Shown in pieces: positions 25,488 through 34,827 of a stretch of DNA of 64,000 nt. The DNA lies in the NCBI GenBank assembly GCA_965220305.1, contig OZ244817.1:930001-994000 (forward strand), given 5' to 3'. Position 1 is the stretch's first letter. Each line of letters begins with the position of its first letter. The notes beneath the pieces were generated by a model, which saw only the letters and a program-made list of their open reading frames with translations, was not told where the DNA came from and did no database searches. The position numbers and the translations under genes were made by a program. The stretch comes from G965220305 sp965220305 (GTDB lineage Bacteria; Chloroflexota; Dehalococcoidia; Lucifugimonadales; UBA3495).

Positions 25488-26834
25488 TTATTCGTAGCTG
25501 ACCAGTCCTTCTTCCATCATGGCCTGAAGGGCGCCGTCAAAAGCCTCCAAGCTCAGGTCGATGTCCGCCGCGGTATGGGTCCCGGATAGGACGCCGCTGG
25601 TGCGGGACATCAGGTCAACACCGCGCACCTGCAACGCCTGCCGGAAGGCGGCCTGGGTTGCGGCGGGCTGGTTCTTCAGGCCGTTTGCATCCATCCCCTC
25701 TATGGACCTGGCCCCGAAGTACAAGTGGAAAGTTGACGACTCCCCGTAAACGCAGGCGGCAACCTCGTAGCGGTCCACGATTTCCCGCAGTCCGACCCGC
25801 AGGCGCTCGGCCATCCGGTCGGCGGTATCCTGCATCTCGCCGGTGGCAACTATTCTCATAGCGGCGTTGCCAGTGGCGGCGGCGTAGGGATTGGCGTTGA
25901 AGGTGCCTCCGTGCAACACCCGCTCGTGCCGGTCCCGGTAGGCATCCCCGGTATGGGACATTACCTGCATGAACTGGTCCCGGCCCGCAACTGCGCCTCC
26001 GGGCATACCGCCGGTCAAAATCTTAGCCATGGTGCAAAGATCGGGGTCGATGCCCAGCTTCTGTTGAGCGCCCCCCGGACTCCAACGGAAGCCCGTAATG
26101 ACCTCGTCCAGTATCATCACCACGCCGTACTGCCGGGTCAGGTTTCGCACCCCTTCCAGGAAACCAGGTTGCAGCGGAACGGTGCCGTATGAGGCTCCCG
26201 AGGCTTCGGTAATCACCCCGGCAATATCGTTATCATTGGCTAGGGTGCGTTCCAGCGTTTCCAGGTCTGGTGGCAGCACTACCACCGATTCCAGGGCTCC
26301 CTTGGGTATGCCTATTGAAGCGGGCAAGTCAAAGGGAGGCAGGTTGCCCGGCATCACGTAGTCATGCCAGCCGTGGTAGTGGGATTCCCAGCGAATTATC
26401 TTGTCCTTGCCAGCATAACCCCGGGCCACCCGCATCGCCAGCATGGTTGCCTCGGCCCCCGAACCCACGAACCGAATCTTGTCGGCGCAGGGCACCAGGT
26501 TATGGACCCGCTCGCCCCATTCCAACACGGCCTCCACCGGGGCCCCGTAGTGGGAGCCGTAGGGAAGGGCTTGGCCCAGGGCGGCTACCACATCGGGATG
26601 GGCGTGTCCCAAAAGCAAGGAGGCCGACCCCATACCGTAGTCGATGTACTCGTTGCCGTCAACGTCCCACTTGCGCGGGCCCTGGCCCCGGGCGATGCAA
26701 ATGGGGAAGGGGTCGGCAGTATACCCGTCGTGGCCGGCGCTGCCCGAGGGGAAGAACTCCCTAAACCTGGGGTACAGCTCTGCGGACCTGGGATTATTCC
26801 TGATGTAGGCTTCTCGAATAGTCTCGGCCATCAT
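25488..26834 (-). CDS. Aminotransferase class III (glutamate-1-semialdehyde aminomutase-like)
   Basis: This 448-residue fold-type I PLP enzyme has the GSA-aminomutase pattern: YIDYGMGSASLLLGHAHPDV, GSGAEATMLAMRVARGYAGK, VMILDEVITGFRWSPGGAQQ, and AKILTGGMPGGAVAGR with the Schiff-base lysine in AKIL. GTFNANPYAAATGNAAM follows. It resembles both HemL and the many HemL-like aminotransferases of secondary metabolism. No haem genes lie near, so hemL is not assigned. ATG 26834 or 26831 may be used. Confidence 0.87.
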   Translation of the reverse strand: MMAETIREAYIRNNPRSAELYPRFREFFPSGSAGHDGYTADPFPICIARGQGPRKWDVDGNEYIDYGMGSASLLLGHAHPDVVAALGQALPYGSHYGAPVEAVLEWGERVHNLVPCADKIRFVGSGAEATMLAMRVARGYAGKDKIIRWESHYHGWHDYVMPGNLPPFDLPASIGIPKGALESVVVLPPDLETLERTLANDNDIAGVITEASGASYGTVPLQPGFLEGVRNLTRQYGVVMILDEVITGFRWSPGGAQQKLGIDPDLCTMAKILTGGMPGGAVAGRDQFMQVMSHTGDAYRDRHERVLHGGTFNANPYAAATGNAAMRIVATGEMQDTADRMAERLRVGLREIVDRYEVAACVYGESSTFHLYFGARSIEGMDANGLKNQPAATQAAFRQALQVRGVDLMSRTSGVLSGTHTAADIDLSLEAFDGALQAMMEEGLVSYE

Positions 26835-27180
26835 TACCCCCTATTGTTCTCGGACAGCGCCGTCTAAAGTACAGCGCCATCCCAACTTTACACTCTACCA
26901 ATGTACTATCTAAACAGCTAAAACGCCACTACTGCCAGCCATATCTGAATGGAGCGAGCTGGTAAAAGGAAGGGGCAAAGCCCGCGTCGGGCGAAGAAAT
27001 GGGCATCCCTATCCGGTTTAACCCTGGCTTCTAGCCCAGGCCAAAAGGAAGGTCGCACCCTCCAATTGGGCAGCAGACTAGAAACCCCGCCCTGAGCAGT
27101 GACGAGGCCCTGACTACCCGCCACTCTCGGTAAGAAAGACACCGGCCTTCGCCGCAACTCCATGCTGGCGCCGCCAAACA

Positions 27181-27212
27181 TTAGCCGCCGACCCAACCGG
27201 GTCGGCGGCTAA
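27181..27212 (-). terminator. Terminator of the CoA-transferase operon
   Basis: TTAGCCGCCGACCC (27181-27194) and GGGTCGGCGGCTAA (27199-27212) form a perfect 14-bp stem with an AACC loop, just past the minus-strand CoA-transferase stop at 27237. The rest of 26,835-27,180 shows no gene. Confidence 0.85.
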
Positions 27213-27236
27213 ATTAACGGGGTCTTATGGCGATGA

Positions 27237-28517
27237 CTAGATAATGCCGGATTCAGCCAAAAGCATTAGTTGGGCGCGAGCAAGGCCGAGTTCGCCGCAC
27301 AGAATCTCGTCGTTGTGTTCGCCAATAAGCGGGGCTCGGCGGGAAATCCCCCAAGGGGAATCGTTGTAGATGGCCGCCGGACCCGGATAGGTGAAGCTTC
27401 GGCCCAGTTCCGGATGGGGCACGTCCACGAAGAAACCCCGGTCTTCCAGGTGCAGGTCTCCCATAAGGTCGTCCATGGTGCGAATGGCGCCCCACGGAAA
27501 GTCCCTTTCCTGGCCTCCGTGCCAGGCGTCCTCCAGGGAAATGGAGCCCAGGAAATTGTAGAGGACCTCGACTATGTGAGCGTTGTTCTCCTGGAGCACC
27601 TCAACGCTTTGGTATTTCTCTTCCAGCAGGTCCTCGGCCATGTTGTAGCCGTCCATCCACTCCGCCAGCCGCCGCAGCCGTGGGACCGTCAGGTTGGAAC
27701 CGGAGCGGGTGGTGTTTATCCAGCCGCCGTCGCCGGTGGGGAATTGAATGGGAGGCGACATATCCGGCGAGGCGTGGCGCCCCGTGTGCCTTTGGACCAC
27801 GTCGCCGGTGGACAGGTAAATTGCGATGGCGCCTTCGGTGGTCAGGGCGCACGCCTCGTGTATCGAGGAATCAATGTGCTGGCCTTGGCCGCTGATGTCC
27901 CGGTAGCACAGGGCGGCCATCAGTCCGATATACGCGTAATGGGCGCCAATGTGCCAGGCGTTGCCACCCCCCGGCGCGATGGGCGGCGGGTCTGTGATGT
28001 CCTGAGAATCGTAGCCGGAGGAAGCCATTTGGCCCCCGGCGGCCATGTGGATGATGTCTGATACATTGAAGTCACGCCAGGGCCCGGTCTGCCCGAAGGG
28101 AGTCAGGGAACACATGATTAGCCGGGGATTGTCTGCCGCGAGGTCTTCGTATCCCAGGCCAAGGGAGGGCAGGTACCCGGGTTGGCGACTTTCCAGGATG
28201 ATGTCTGCCTTGGTAGCCAGCCGCCGGAAGATGTCCCGACCTTCAGTCGAGTCCAGGTCCAGCGTAATTCCCCGCTTGGAGGTATTGTAGTGCCAGAACG
28301 ACAGGCTGCGTTCCCGATGGGGAGTGTCGTCGAGGAACGGTCCGAAGCTGCGGCAGCGCTCGCCGCCCGGCGGCTCTATCTTGACCACATCCGCGCCCAG
28401 GTCAGCCATCAACTTGCCGCAGAACTGTCCCTTTTCATCCGTCAGTTCCAGCACCCGCAGCCCGGAAAGAGGGCCACTGGGCTGGGAATCGCCGGAGACA
28501 TGGCCGTCGGTGGTCAT
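27237..28517 (-). CDS. CaiB/BaiF family III CoA-transferase (second gene of pair)
   Basis: This 426-residue class III CoA-transferase moves CoA between organic acids through an aspartyl-CoA intermediate. Visible are LSGLRVLELTDEKGQFCGKL, the ADVVKIEPPGGE loop, SKRGITLDLDSTEGRDIFRR and the glycine-rich SLTPFGQTGPW. The N-terminal TDEKG departs from the common D-F-x-x-V-x-A-G-P pattern and marks a subfamily distinct from its neighbours. Its ATG overlaps the upstream transferase stop by 4 bases, so the two are translationally coupled and may form a heteromeric enzyme. Confidence 0.9.
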   Translation of the reverse strand: MTTDGHVSGDSQPSGPLSGLRVLELTDEKGQFCGKLMADLGADVVKIEPPGGERCRSFGPFLDDTPHRERSLSFWHYNTSKRGITLDLDSTEGRDIFRRLATKADIILESRQPGYLPSLGLGYEDLAADNPRLIMCSLTPFGQTGPWRDFNVSDIIHMAAGGQMASSGYDSQDITDPPPIAPGGGNAWHIGAHYAYIGLMAALCYRDISGQGQHIDSSIHEACALTTEGAIAIYLSTGDVVQRHTGRHASPDMSPPIQFPTGDGGWINTTRSGSNLTVPRLRRLAEWMDGYNMAEDLLEEKYQSVEVLQENNAHIVEVLYNFLGSISLEDAWHGGQERDFPWGAIRTMDDLMGDLHLEDRGFFVDVPHPELGRSFTYPGPAAIYNDSPWGISRRAPLIGEHNDEILCGELGLARAQLMLLAESGII

Positions 28518-29851
28518 CGTATTTCCTCCTGAATGTACGCGTACTGGGGCATCTCTTCAGGCCAGAAGGTCCCGTCCTGATAGCCGTTCTGGAGGTCTTC
28601 GTGGGCCAACCCCAGCAAGTCCTCCATTATCTCCCTATTATGTTCACCAATCATGGGAGGCGGGCGGCGAATGGCCGCCGGGGAAGCGGACAACTTGAAG
28701 GGCGCATTCTGGAACTTCCACGATCCCAACATGGGGTGCTCGCCCGGGACGTACATGCCCCGCTCCCGGAGTTGGGGGTCGTTCTCCACGCGGTCTTCGG
28801 AGCTCTGGACCGCCATGCCCTTGACCCCCACCTTCTGGCAGACTTCGGTCAACTCGTACTTCTCCAGGTTCAATGTCCACTCTTCAATGTGCTGGTCCAT
28901 CTCTTCCTGGTGGTCAAGACGGCCTTGCAGGGTATCCAAGCGACCGTCGGTAGCCCAGTCAGGGCTACCCATCAATTGCACCAAGTTCCGCCACTCTTCG
29001 TCGGAGAGGCAGGCAATGACGCACCAGTCGTTGTAGCCGCCGCCCTTGGTCCGGTAGGCGTTATGGGGAGCGGCGATGGGCCCCCGGTAGTTGTTGACCA
29101 GGGGCGCTCCCGGCCACACCGTGCGGTTGCCGGGTGGATAACCTTCCCGCCTGGACTCGCGCCCGTTTATGGTGCGGTCCAAGAAGGCGGGTCCGGTCAA
29201 GGTAATGCCGGTAATCATCTGGGACAGGTCCACGTGTTGGCCCCGCCCGGTGGCGTTGCGGTGATGCAGGGCGGTCAGGGCGCACATGGCCCCGTACATG
29301 CCGCCCGTATCGTCCAGGTAAGACCACCCCCACCCCGCCGGAGGAGCGTCAGGCAACCCGGAGAGAAAGGTCAGGCCGGAAAGGGCTTGGGCTGCCGGCC
29401 CCATGGTGCCGTACCAATGGTGCCGCCCGGTATGGCCGAAGCCGGCCATGGACACATAGACTAAATCGGGCCGGATTTTCCGCATCTCCTCGTAGCCGAG
29501 ACCCCAGCGCTGCATGATGCGAGAGCTAAAGTTCTCGATGACTACATCAGACACACCAATGAGCTGCTTGATTAGCTCCAAGCCCCGGGGAGTCCGGACA
29601 TTGATACTAATACCCCGCTTGTTGGCGTTGGTATCGGCGAACTGGCCCGTGGAATTGGGCCCAGGTTCCACCCCCGGGGGGATGGTAAAGCGGTTTTGGC
29701 GCAGTATGTCCAGGTTCTCCGGCCATTCCACCTTGATGACCTCTGCGCCCAGGGTCCCCAGCCAACGGGCGGCCCAGGGACCAGCCCGGACCCAAGTGAA
29801 GTCCACCACCCGTATACCTTCCAAAGGTAGAGGTAAAGCCATGTGATTCAC
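28514..29851 (-). CDS. CaiB/BaiF family III CoA-transferase (first gene of pair)
   Basis: This 445-residue class III CoA-transferase opens with LEGIRVVDFTWVRAGPWAAR, the canonical N-terminus, then AEVIKVEWPEN, NKRGISINVRTPRGLELIKQ, SDVVIENFSSRIMQRWGLG and SMAGFGHTGRHHWYG. The asparagine-phenylalanine in the ENFS segment marks formyl-CoA/carnitine-CoA transferase-like enzymes. A promoter is visible at 29,910-29,938. It is first in the operon and overlaps the next CoA-transferase by 4 bases. CoA donor and acceptor unknown. Confidence 0.92.
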   Translation of the reverse strand: MNHMALPLPLEGIRVVDFTWVRAGPWAARWLGTLGAEVIKVEWPENLDILRQNRFTIPPGVEPGPNSTGQFADTNANKRGISINVRTPRGLELIKQLIGVSDVVIENFSSRIMQRWGLGYEEMRKIRPDLVYVSMAGFGHTGRHHWYGTMGPAAQALSGLTFLSGLPDAPPAGWGWSYLDDTGGMYGAMCALTALHHRNATGRGQHVDLSQMITGITLTGPAFLDRTINGRESRREGYPPGNRTVWPGAPLVNNYRGPIAAPHNAYRTKGGGYNDWCVIACLSDEEWRNLVQLMGSPDWATDGRLDTLQGRLDHQEEMDQHIEEWTLNLEKYELTEVCQKVGVKGMAVQSSEDRVENDPQLRERGMYVPGEHPMLGSWKFQNAPFKLSASPAAIRRPPPMIGEHNREIMEDLLGLAHEDLQNGYQDGTFWPEEMPQYAYIQEEIR

Positions 29852-29909
29852 CTCTCAACTATTGCTTAGTTACCGCTTTTGGCGGTGGCCCCTTGGGCCA
29901 GCGAACAGA

Positions 29910-29938
29910 ATTATATTCGCGGGGATATACGGTGGCAA
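29910..29938 (-). promoter_or_regulatory. Sigma-70-type promoter of the CoA-transferase operon
   Basis: On the minus strand TTGCCA (29938-29933) and TATAAT (29915-29910) are spaced 17 bp apart, about 60 bases before the first ATG of the operon. Confidence 0.65.
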
Positions 29939-30120
29939 GTGTGGGTCAAGCCTTCAGCCCTCTTGAGGCTAGCCTTAGGCGGACCTGATTAGGCATCTTG
30001 GTGAGAAAAAGCGTCAACAATCCAGCCATCCTCCAGACGCCCAGGCGCCAGACGCCCAGGTGAATGACGGCCAAGCCGACAAAAACCCAGCCCTTCCGGG
30101 CCATGTCGGTCCAACGAAGC

Positions 30121-31392
30121 CTAACCCACTACTCCGTCGTTCCTCCAACCCCGTATCTCTTCCTCCGAGAATCCCAGGTCTTGCAGGATCTCGGCGCTGT
30201 GCTCTCCCAAGGCGGGGGAGGGCGTAATTGCTTCTACCGGAGTGCCGCTGAACTGAGCGATGGGCCCAATCATCTTCACCTTTCCGGCGTCCCGATGCTC
30301 CACTTCCACCATTAGGCCGTTGGCCGCGATTTGAGGGTCATCGAATAGCTGCTCGGCAAAGCGGACGGGGCCGGCTGGAATCTCCCGCTCTTCCAAGATG
30401 ACCAGCCACTCCTGGATGGTTCTGTCCCGAAACTTCTTGACGGCCTTTTCTTCAAGGACCCTTCCGTAAGCCAGGGATTCGGGACTGTAGCGGTCGTGAC
30501 CCGGTTCCAGGCGAACATCGGTCAAGTCCAGGATGTCCAACAGACGTAGGCGTTGGCGGTCGTTGAGGCATCCGACCCCGAGGGGCCCGTCCTTGGCCTG
30601 GTAAACCCGGTAGTAAATGTTTCCATGATGGGCCATTCGCTGACTACCCTGGGATAGGGCCAGGAGCTCCGGGTAGGGAGCCGACTCCGCCCGCTTCTCG
30701 GCCATCTGGTCAAGCATTTGCTGCCGACTTTCTCCGTCCAGAGGCTCCACCTGAAGGAACCTTGGCCCCATCAAAGCCAAGCCCGAGGCCAGCAGACTGG
30801 TCTCTATCTTCTGTCCCTGGCCCGTCCGCTCCCGGGAATAGAGGGCGGCGCATACACTCCAGGCTAAGCAAAATCCAGCGGTAGTATCTATGAGCGGGGT
30901 GGAGGTGATTTGTTGGGGAACACCGTCAACCGCCTTGCCTTCCGAGGCCATCAATCCAGTCATGGCCTGGAGAATCATGTCGTATCCCGGCAGGTGGGCT
31001 TCGGGCCCCTGCCGCCCGTACCCGGTCAGTTCGCAGTAGACCAGGCCGGGGTTCAGGCCCGCCAGGGTTTCATAGTCCACACCCAGCTTGGCGGCCACAT
31101 CGGGGCGGAAGTTAAGCAACGCCACATCGCTCTCCGGCACCAGCCGACGCAGAATGCGTTGGGCCCCGTCTTCGGTCAGGTCCAGCGGCAGGCTGCGCTT
31201 GCCCCGGTTGTACTCGATGAACCCACGGCTCTCAGTAGGTGCAAAGGACAGATTGAAGCGCCAGGGTTCCCCCCCAGGGGGTTCGATTTTTATAACGTCG
31301 GCGCCCAAGTCCGCCAGCAATCTGCCCGCCAGGGGGCCGGCTATGATCTGCGTAAAATCAAGCACCCTTATTCCTTCAAGAGGGCCTGGCAT
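30121..31392 (-). CDS. CaiB/BaiF family III CoA-transferase
   Basis: This 423-residue class III CoA-transferase is separate from the pair to its left. Motifs are LEGIRVLDFTQIIAGPLAGR, ADVIKIEPPGGEPWR, NRGKRSLPLDLTEDGAQRIL, SDVALLNFRPDVAAKLGVDY and the LTGYGRQGPEA loop. The start at 31392 is chosen because GGAAGGAGG precedes it; an in-frame ATG at 31530 would add 46 residues unrelated to the family. It is transcribed divergently from rpsU. Sequence differences from the other two transferases suggest another substrate pair. Confidence 0.92.
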   Translation of the reverse strand: MPGPLEGIRVLDFTQIIAGPLAGRLLADLGADVIKIEPPGGEPWRFNLSFAPTESRGFIEYNRGKRSLPLDLTEDGAQRILRRLVPESDVALLNFRPDVAAKLGVDYETLAGLNPGLVYCELTGYGRQGPEAHLPGYDMILQAMTGLMASEGKAVDGVPQQITSTPLIDTTAGFCLAWSVCAALYSRERTGQGQKIETSLLASGLALMGPRFLQVEPLDGESRQQMLDQMAEKRAESAPYPELLALSQGSQRMAHHGNIYYRVYQAKDGPLGVGCLNDRQRLRLLDILDLTDVRLEPGHDRYSPESLAYGRVLEEKAVKKFRDRTIQEWLVILEEREIPAGPVRFAEQLFDDPQIAANGLMVEVEHRDAGKVKMIGPIAQFSGTPVEAITPSPALGEHSAEILQDLGFSEEEIRGWRNDGVVG

Positions 31393-31595
31393 TACGATCC
31401 TCCTTCCCTGGGGTGAGCGACAGGCCGCGCCATCCCGCCCGGAAAACCTATTAACGAGGTCTGAAAATAGCTGGGCGGCTGGCAACTTACAGTGGTTGCT
31501 TGAGATTATACCCGATTTCGCCAGGCCCAATGGTACGGTTCAGGTCAATTGACCCGGCGGGGTCTCCGCGCCATATATTGCTTGGCCGGTTGGCT

Positions 31596-31601
31596 TATGA
31601 T
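31596..31601 (+). promoter_or_regulatory. Putative -10 box of rpsU
   Basis: TATGAT stands 78 bases before the rpsU ATG in the divergent intergenic region. The -35 region is weak, so this is tentative. Confidence 0.3.
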
Positions 31602-31678
31602 AAATTAGGCCCAAGTATTGGTAAGGGCTGCCATGCTCTTACCCTGCACTGTCCAAAGTTGACTTCGAGGGGGATTGG

Positions 31679-31864
31679 ATGGCATATGTTACGCCCCGTG
31701 AGGGCGAAAGTCCCGAGAGCCTGGTAAACCGTTTCCGGGCCTCGGTGCAGCACGCCGGAATTCTGCGGGAACTGAAAGACCGGCGATTTTTCCGCTCCAA
31801 GGCCCAGAAAGAGCGCCTGGCCGCCCAGCGGGCCGCGCGTCGCCGACGCCGGCAGCGCCGCTAA
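31679..31864 (+). CDS. rpsU: 30S ribosomal protein bS21
   Basis: This 61-residue basic protein matches bS21 of the small ribosomal subunit: REGESPESLVNRFRASVQHAG, then ILRELKDRRFFRSKAQKERL and a C-terminal polyarginine tail (RRRRRQRR). Length and charge are typical. A purine-rich GAGGGGGATT lies before the ATG, and a strong terminator closes a monocistronic unit. Confidence 0.92.
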   Translation: MAYVTPREGESPESLVNRFRASVQHAGILRELKDRRFFRSKAQKERLAAQRAARRRRRQRR

Positions 31865-31886
31865 CCCCGGTTAGTGCGAATCATGG

Positions 31887-31915
31887 AACGGCCCACCAAC
31901 GCGGTGGGCCGTTTT
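31887..31915 (+). terminator. Rho-independent terminator of rpsU
   Basis: AACGGCCCACC (31887-31897) and GGTGGGCCGTT (31903-31913) pair perfectly, and the stem runs into TTTT. Confidence 0.92.
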
Positions 31916-32033
31916 CATCGCTCCTACCAAGGACCCGAAACTGGTTTCCCAGGGTTCCCTTCTTTGGCCCAGCCAGGCAGGTTACGACCAAGTCCAGAGA
32001 CCGGGGCGTCACGGGCATTCAAGGCCCGCTGGA

Positions 32034-32894
32034 CTAGAGCGGGATTCGCATCAACTCTTCCGAGAAGACTATTTCCCCCTCGTAAATCCGGCGGACATCG
32101 CCGATACCCTTCTCCATAGGCCCGTGGCTGGACAGATGGGGCCCAACATGTACCAGGGCCAGTTTCTTTACGCCCGCTTCTTGGGCCATTTGGGCAGCCC
32201 CGATGGTGCCGCACTGCCCGTTGAACTCGCCGTTCTGCTCCATAATTTCCTGGTCGTCCCAGCACATGCAAAGCATGAGGTCGGCGCCCTTGGCCAGGTC
32301 CACCACGCTCTGACAAGGGCTGGTATCTCCGGTGAACACCACACTTCCTTCGGCGCTGTCCACCCGGTAGGCCAGGGAGTCCAGCCAGGGCTGCACGTGT
32401 TCCGCCGGGGCCGCGCTGACCTGCCAATCTTTGCCGCTGTGTACGTGTCCTGGGGCCACGTCTCTGGCCGAAACCGAGGGCGCCGGGCGGGGCAGAGCGC
32501 CTCCACGATTCACGTAGACCTGCTGGCTCAACGGATGGTTTACCCGGGCCCGCCAATCGTGGGAGAAGACGCCACGTTCTCCGATGATTCCCTCGGTAAT
32601 TTGTTCGGTGAGGGTCGGGCCAAATACCTGGAGCTGGTTCTCCTTGCCGATACTCTGGTCCCATCGGCACAGCAGGAAGCAGGGATAGTCGATGTCATGG
32701 TCGAAATGGTGATGGGTGAAGAACAGATAATCGACCTGGGTGGGAAACAACCCCGCCTTAACCAACTTGTGCGTGGCCGCCGGGCCGCAGTCAAACATCA
32801 GCAACTCGTCGCCCACACGCAGTACGTGGGAACTGCCGAACCGGGTAGGGGTGGGTGTTGGAGTTCCCGCACCCAGGGTATAAACTTCCGCCAT
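32034..32894 (-). CDS. MBL-fold metallo-hydrolase (RNase Z-like)
   Basis: This 286-residue MBL-fold hydrolase begins MAEVYTLGAGTPTPTPTRFG, a ribonuclease-Z/arylsulfatase-like N-terminus. The metal motif is FFTHHHFDHDIDY; later ligands lie in SVVFTGDTSP and LALVHVGPH. This organisation fits RNase Z-related or lactonase-like members acting on small substrates. The start at 32894 follows AGGAGA; the longer frame to 32930 lacks a site. Confidence 0.82.
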   Translation of the reverse strand: MAEVYTLGAGTPTPTPTRFGSSHVLRVGDELLMFDCGPAATHKLVKAGLFPTQVDYLFFTHHHFDHDIDYPCFLLCRWDQSIGKENQLQVFGPTLTEQITEGIIGERGVFSHDWRARVNHPLSQQVYVNRGGALPRPAPSVSARDVAPGHVHSGKDWQVSAAPAEHVQPWLDSLAYRVDSAEGSVVFTGDTSPCQSVVDLAKGADLMLCMCWDDQEIMEQNGEFNGQCGTIGAAQMAQEAGVKKLALVHVGPHLSSHGPMEKGIGDVRRIYEGEIVFSEELMRIPL

Positions 32895-33267
32895 TGCTTC
32901 TCCTGGGGGACTGGCATTCTTGACCATCATTGATTGTCGCAGGATAACATCCTCCGCTCTGCTTTGTCAGTGACGGACTCACCCATCACCGGGTCTCTGA
33001 AGCATCCAGTTAGCGGCGCATTCGTCCTCACAGGAAGGCCAACACCCGCTCCCGCCATCCCGGCGGAGGTCAAAAACCAGAAGTGGGGCCTATGCTGGCG
33101 GGGTAGATTGACCCTTCGCCGCGCTGAACGCCTGTCCTTCCACAAGCTCGGGATGAGCAGCGATAGCCCAGGGCTAACCATCGAAAAACCTTCTGCGCCC
33201 ATCAAATGCACCCCCTCCGGTAGCCCCCTCATTGGCTGGACGGCAAGGCTTCGTGACTCATTTCACA

Positions 33268-33296
33268 TTGACAGTTGCGTTGGACGATGATAAATT
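33268..33296 (+). promoter_or_regulatory. Sigma-70-type promoter of the FmdB-like gene
   Basis: A perfect -35 TTGACA (33268-33273) and a -10 TAAATT (33291-33296) are 17 bp apart. The leader to the GTG at 33363 is about 60 bases. The preceding stretch 32,895-33,267 holds only degraded intergenic repeat fragments. Confidence 0.65.
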
Positions 33297-33362
33297 TATC
33301 AACAGAATCCAGTGCTTCGCCAGGGCAGGCGCTGCACGTACATTTGACCCAGGAGGGATGCG

Positions 33363-33683
33363 GTGCCACGCTACGATTACCGATGCGTCAGTTGTGGGCA
33401 CGACTTTGAACTGCGCCAATCCTTCAAAGAGGCGGGGACCGGGACCTGTCCAGTTTGCGCGGGGCATGGTCAACGGGTATACCATGCCGTACCCGTAATC
33501 TATAAGGGTTCGGGTTTCTACACGACAGACTACGGCCGCCCCAAGGCCCCGGTGGAGAAGGAGGCACAAGAGAGCAAGTCAACGTCAGAGACTAAGAGTT
33601 CTACGACGGAGAAGTCATCCTCCACCACTTCCGAGTCGAGCAGCGAGTCCACTACCAAGGCTACCAGCGACTCCAGCACCTAG
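33363..33683 (+). CDS. FmdB-family zinc ribbon protein with Ser/Thr-rich tail
   Basis: This 106-residue protein begins PRYDYRCVSCGHDFELRQSF, with a second knuckle CPVCAGHG, and includes the diagnostic GSGFYTTDYGR. It is a small FmdB-type zinc ribbon, often described as regulatory. The last 40 residues are a low-complexity tail of Ser, Thr, Lys and Glu (for example TTEKSSSTTSESSS), as found in several family members. Translation starts at GTG 33363 behind AGGAGGG. dtd follows after 57 bases. Confidence 0.9.
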   Translation: MPRYDYRCVSCGHDFELRQSFKEAGTGTCPVCAGHGQRVYHAVPVIYKGSGFYTTDYGRPKAPVEKEAQESKSTSETKSSTTEKSSSTTSESSSESTTKATSDSST

Positions 33684-33740
33684 CCAGGGAGAAGAGCTCA
33701 GCACACTGACCGGTATGACTACCCTCAATGGAGTAGCCGG

Positions 33741-34205
33741 GTGAGGGCCCTAATCCAGCGGGTAACCCAGGCGAGGGTGACGGTGGAAGGCCAAGAGGTG
33801 GGGACCATCGGGCCAGGCTTGCTGGTGCTGTTGGGAATATCCAACGAGGATGGCGAAGGCGACGCCCAATACCTGACCGATAAGTTAGTAAATCTAAGAA
33901 TTTTCGCTGACGACAGTGGACGATTCAATCGCTCCGCCCTGGATACTGGGGCGGAGTTTCTTATTGTGAGCCAGTTCACCCTGTACGGTGACACCCGCAA
34001 AGGCCGCCGACCAGACTTCACCGCCGCAGCCCCTCCGGAGAAGGCGGAGCGGCTCTACGATTACACCGTCAGCCTGCTGCGGAGCAAGGGCATAAATGCA
34101 GCCACCGGCCAGTTCCAAGCCTACATGCAGGTAAGCCTGCAGAACGACGGGCCGGTGACCCTAATGCTGGACAGCGCTGACCGCAACCGCTCCCGGCGCG
34201 GTTAG
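33741..34205 (+). CDS. dtd: D-aminoacyl-tRNA deacylase
   Basis: This 154-residue enzyme hydrolyses D-amino acids from mischarged tRNA. The DTD fold signatures are MRALIQRVTQARVTVEGQEV at the start, LNIRIF-like LVNLRIFADDSG, and the active-site SQFTLYGDTRKGRRPDF. The Gly-cisPro motif region (NDGPVTLMLDS) is also present. The start codon is GTG 33741. The stop overlaps the convergent DinB-family gene by 4 bases. Confidence 0.95.
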   Translation: MRALIQRVTQARVTVEGQEVGTIGPGLLVLLGISNEDGEGDAQYLTDKLVNLRIFADDSGRFNRSALDTGAEFLIVSQFTLYGDTRKGRRPDFTAAAPPEKAERLYDYTVSLLRSKGINAATGQFQAYMQVSLQNDGPVTLMLDSADRNRSRRG

Positions 34206-34732
34206 ATATTGTACCAGCCCATACCCTCGAAGAGGCCCCGCAGATAAGCTATTTGGCCGCCGTGGGCCACGTTGTCCCAAACCATCTGCCCCAAAGCGCT
34301 GGCCACGGTGCGTGGCTCCGGCGCGGGTGGTATGACCCGGCTTACTTCCAAGTCCGCATAGCTCAGGCCTTCCAGGTATTGACGGGCGGCGGACTTGGCA
34401 GCCTCGAAGTAACCCAACTGGGCCTCCTTTGACGGAGGCTGCCACGCTCCCACTTGTTCTGCGGTCCACCCCACACCCCGATTATCGGCGTCGGCTTCCA
34501 TGCCGAACCGTTGGTGCCACCCCCCTTGAATCCATAGCTGGGGCGACTCGGAGAGTCTGGTATTGATGAAGGTGTCCACCACCCGGTTCATGTGCCAGAG
34601 GGTCCAGGCGATGGAGTTGCACTGGTCGTTGGGGCGGCGGGCCAAAGCCGCCTCGTCCAGCCCTTCCAGGGTCATATCCACCATTGCCCAATTGCGTTCC
34701 AATGCCGAAATCAGCCCATCGGCTGCACTCAT
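34202..34732 (-). CDS. DinB family protein
   Basis: This 176-residue helical protein is of the DinB/YfiT-like fold. One sees SIAWTLWHMNRVVDTFINTR, with the first His of the metal triad, and MVWDNVAHGGQIAYLRGLFEGMGW near the C-terminus with the other His. Members bind a divalent metal and several act as thiol transferases. The start at 34732 has GGGGGAGA close upstream. The DinB-like half of the glutaredoxin fusion at 16,306 is a separate relative. Confidence 0.8.
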   Translation of the reverse strand: MSAADGLISALERNWAMVDMTLEGLDEAALARRPNDQCNSIAWTLWHMNRVVDTFINTRLSESPQLWIQGGWHQRFGMEADADNRGVGWTAEQVGAWQPPSKEAQLGYFEAAKSAARQYLEGLSYADLEVSRVIPPAPEPRTVASALGQMVWDNVAHGGQIAYLRGLFEGMGWYNI

Positions 34733-34827
34733 GCTCTCCCCCCGCATACGGTGAAATAAGTCGGTGCGTTGTCCCGAAGGCCCCAGCGCCAAGTCCAGAG
34801 CCGCGCCTGATGCCTGACGGTGGGCGG

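Noticed and set aside
31393..31530. Longer start for the third CoA-transferase
   Set aside because: The extra 46 residues are unlike the family, and GGAAGGAGG stands directly before the ATG at 31392.
33063..33180. Possible CRISPR or regular repeats
   Set aside because: The similar fragments are degraded members of an intergenic repeat family without regular spacing; no CRISPR array or cas gene is present.
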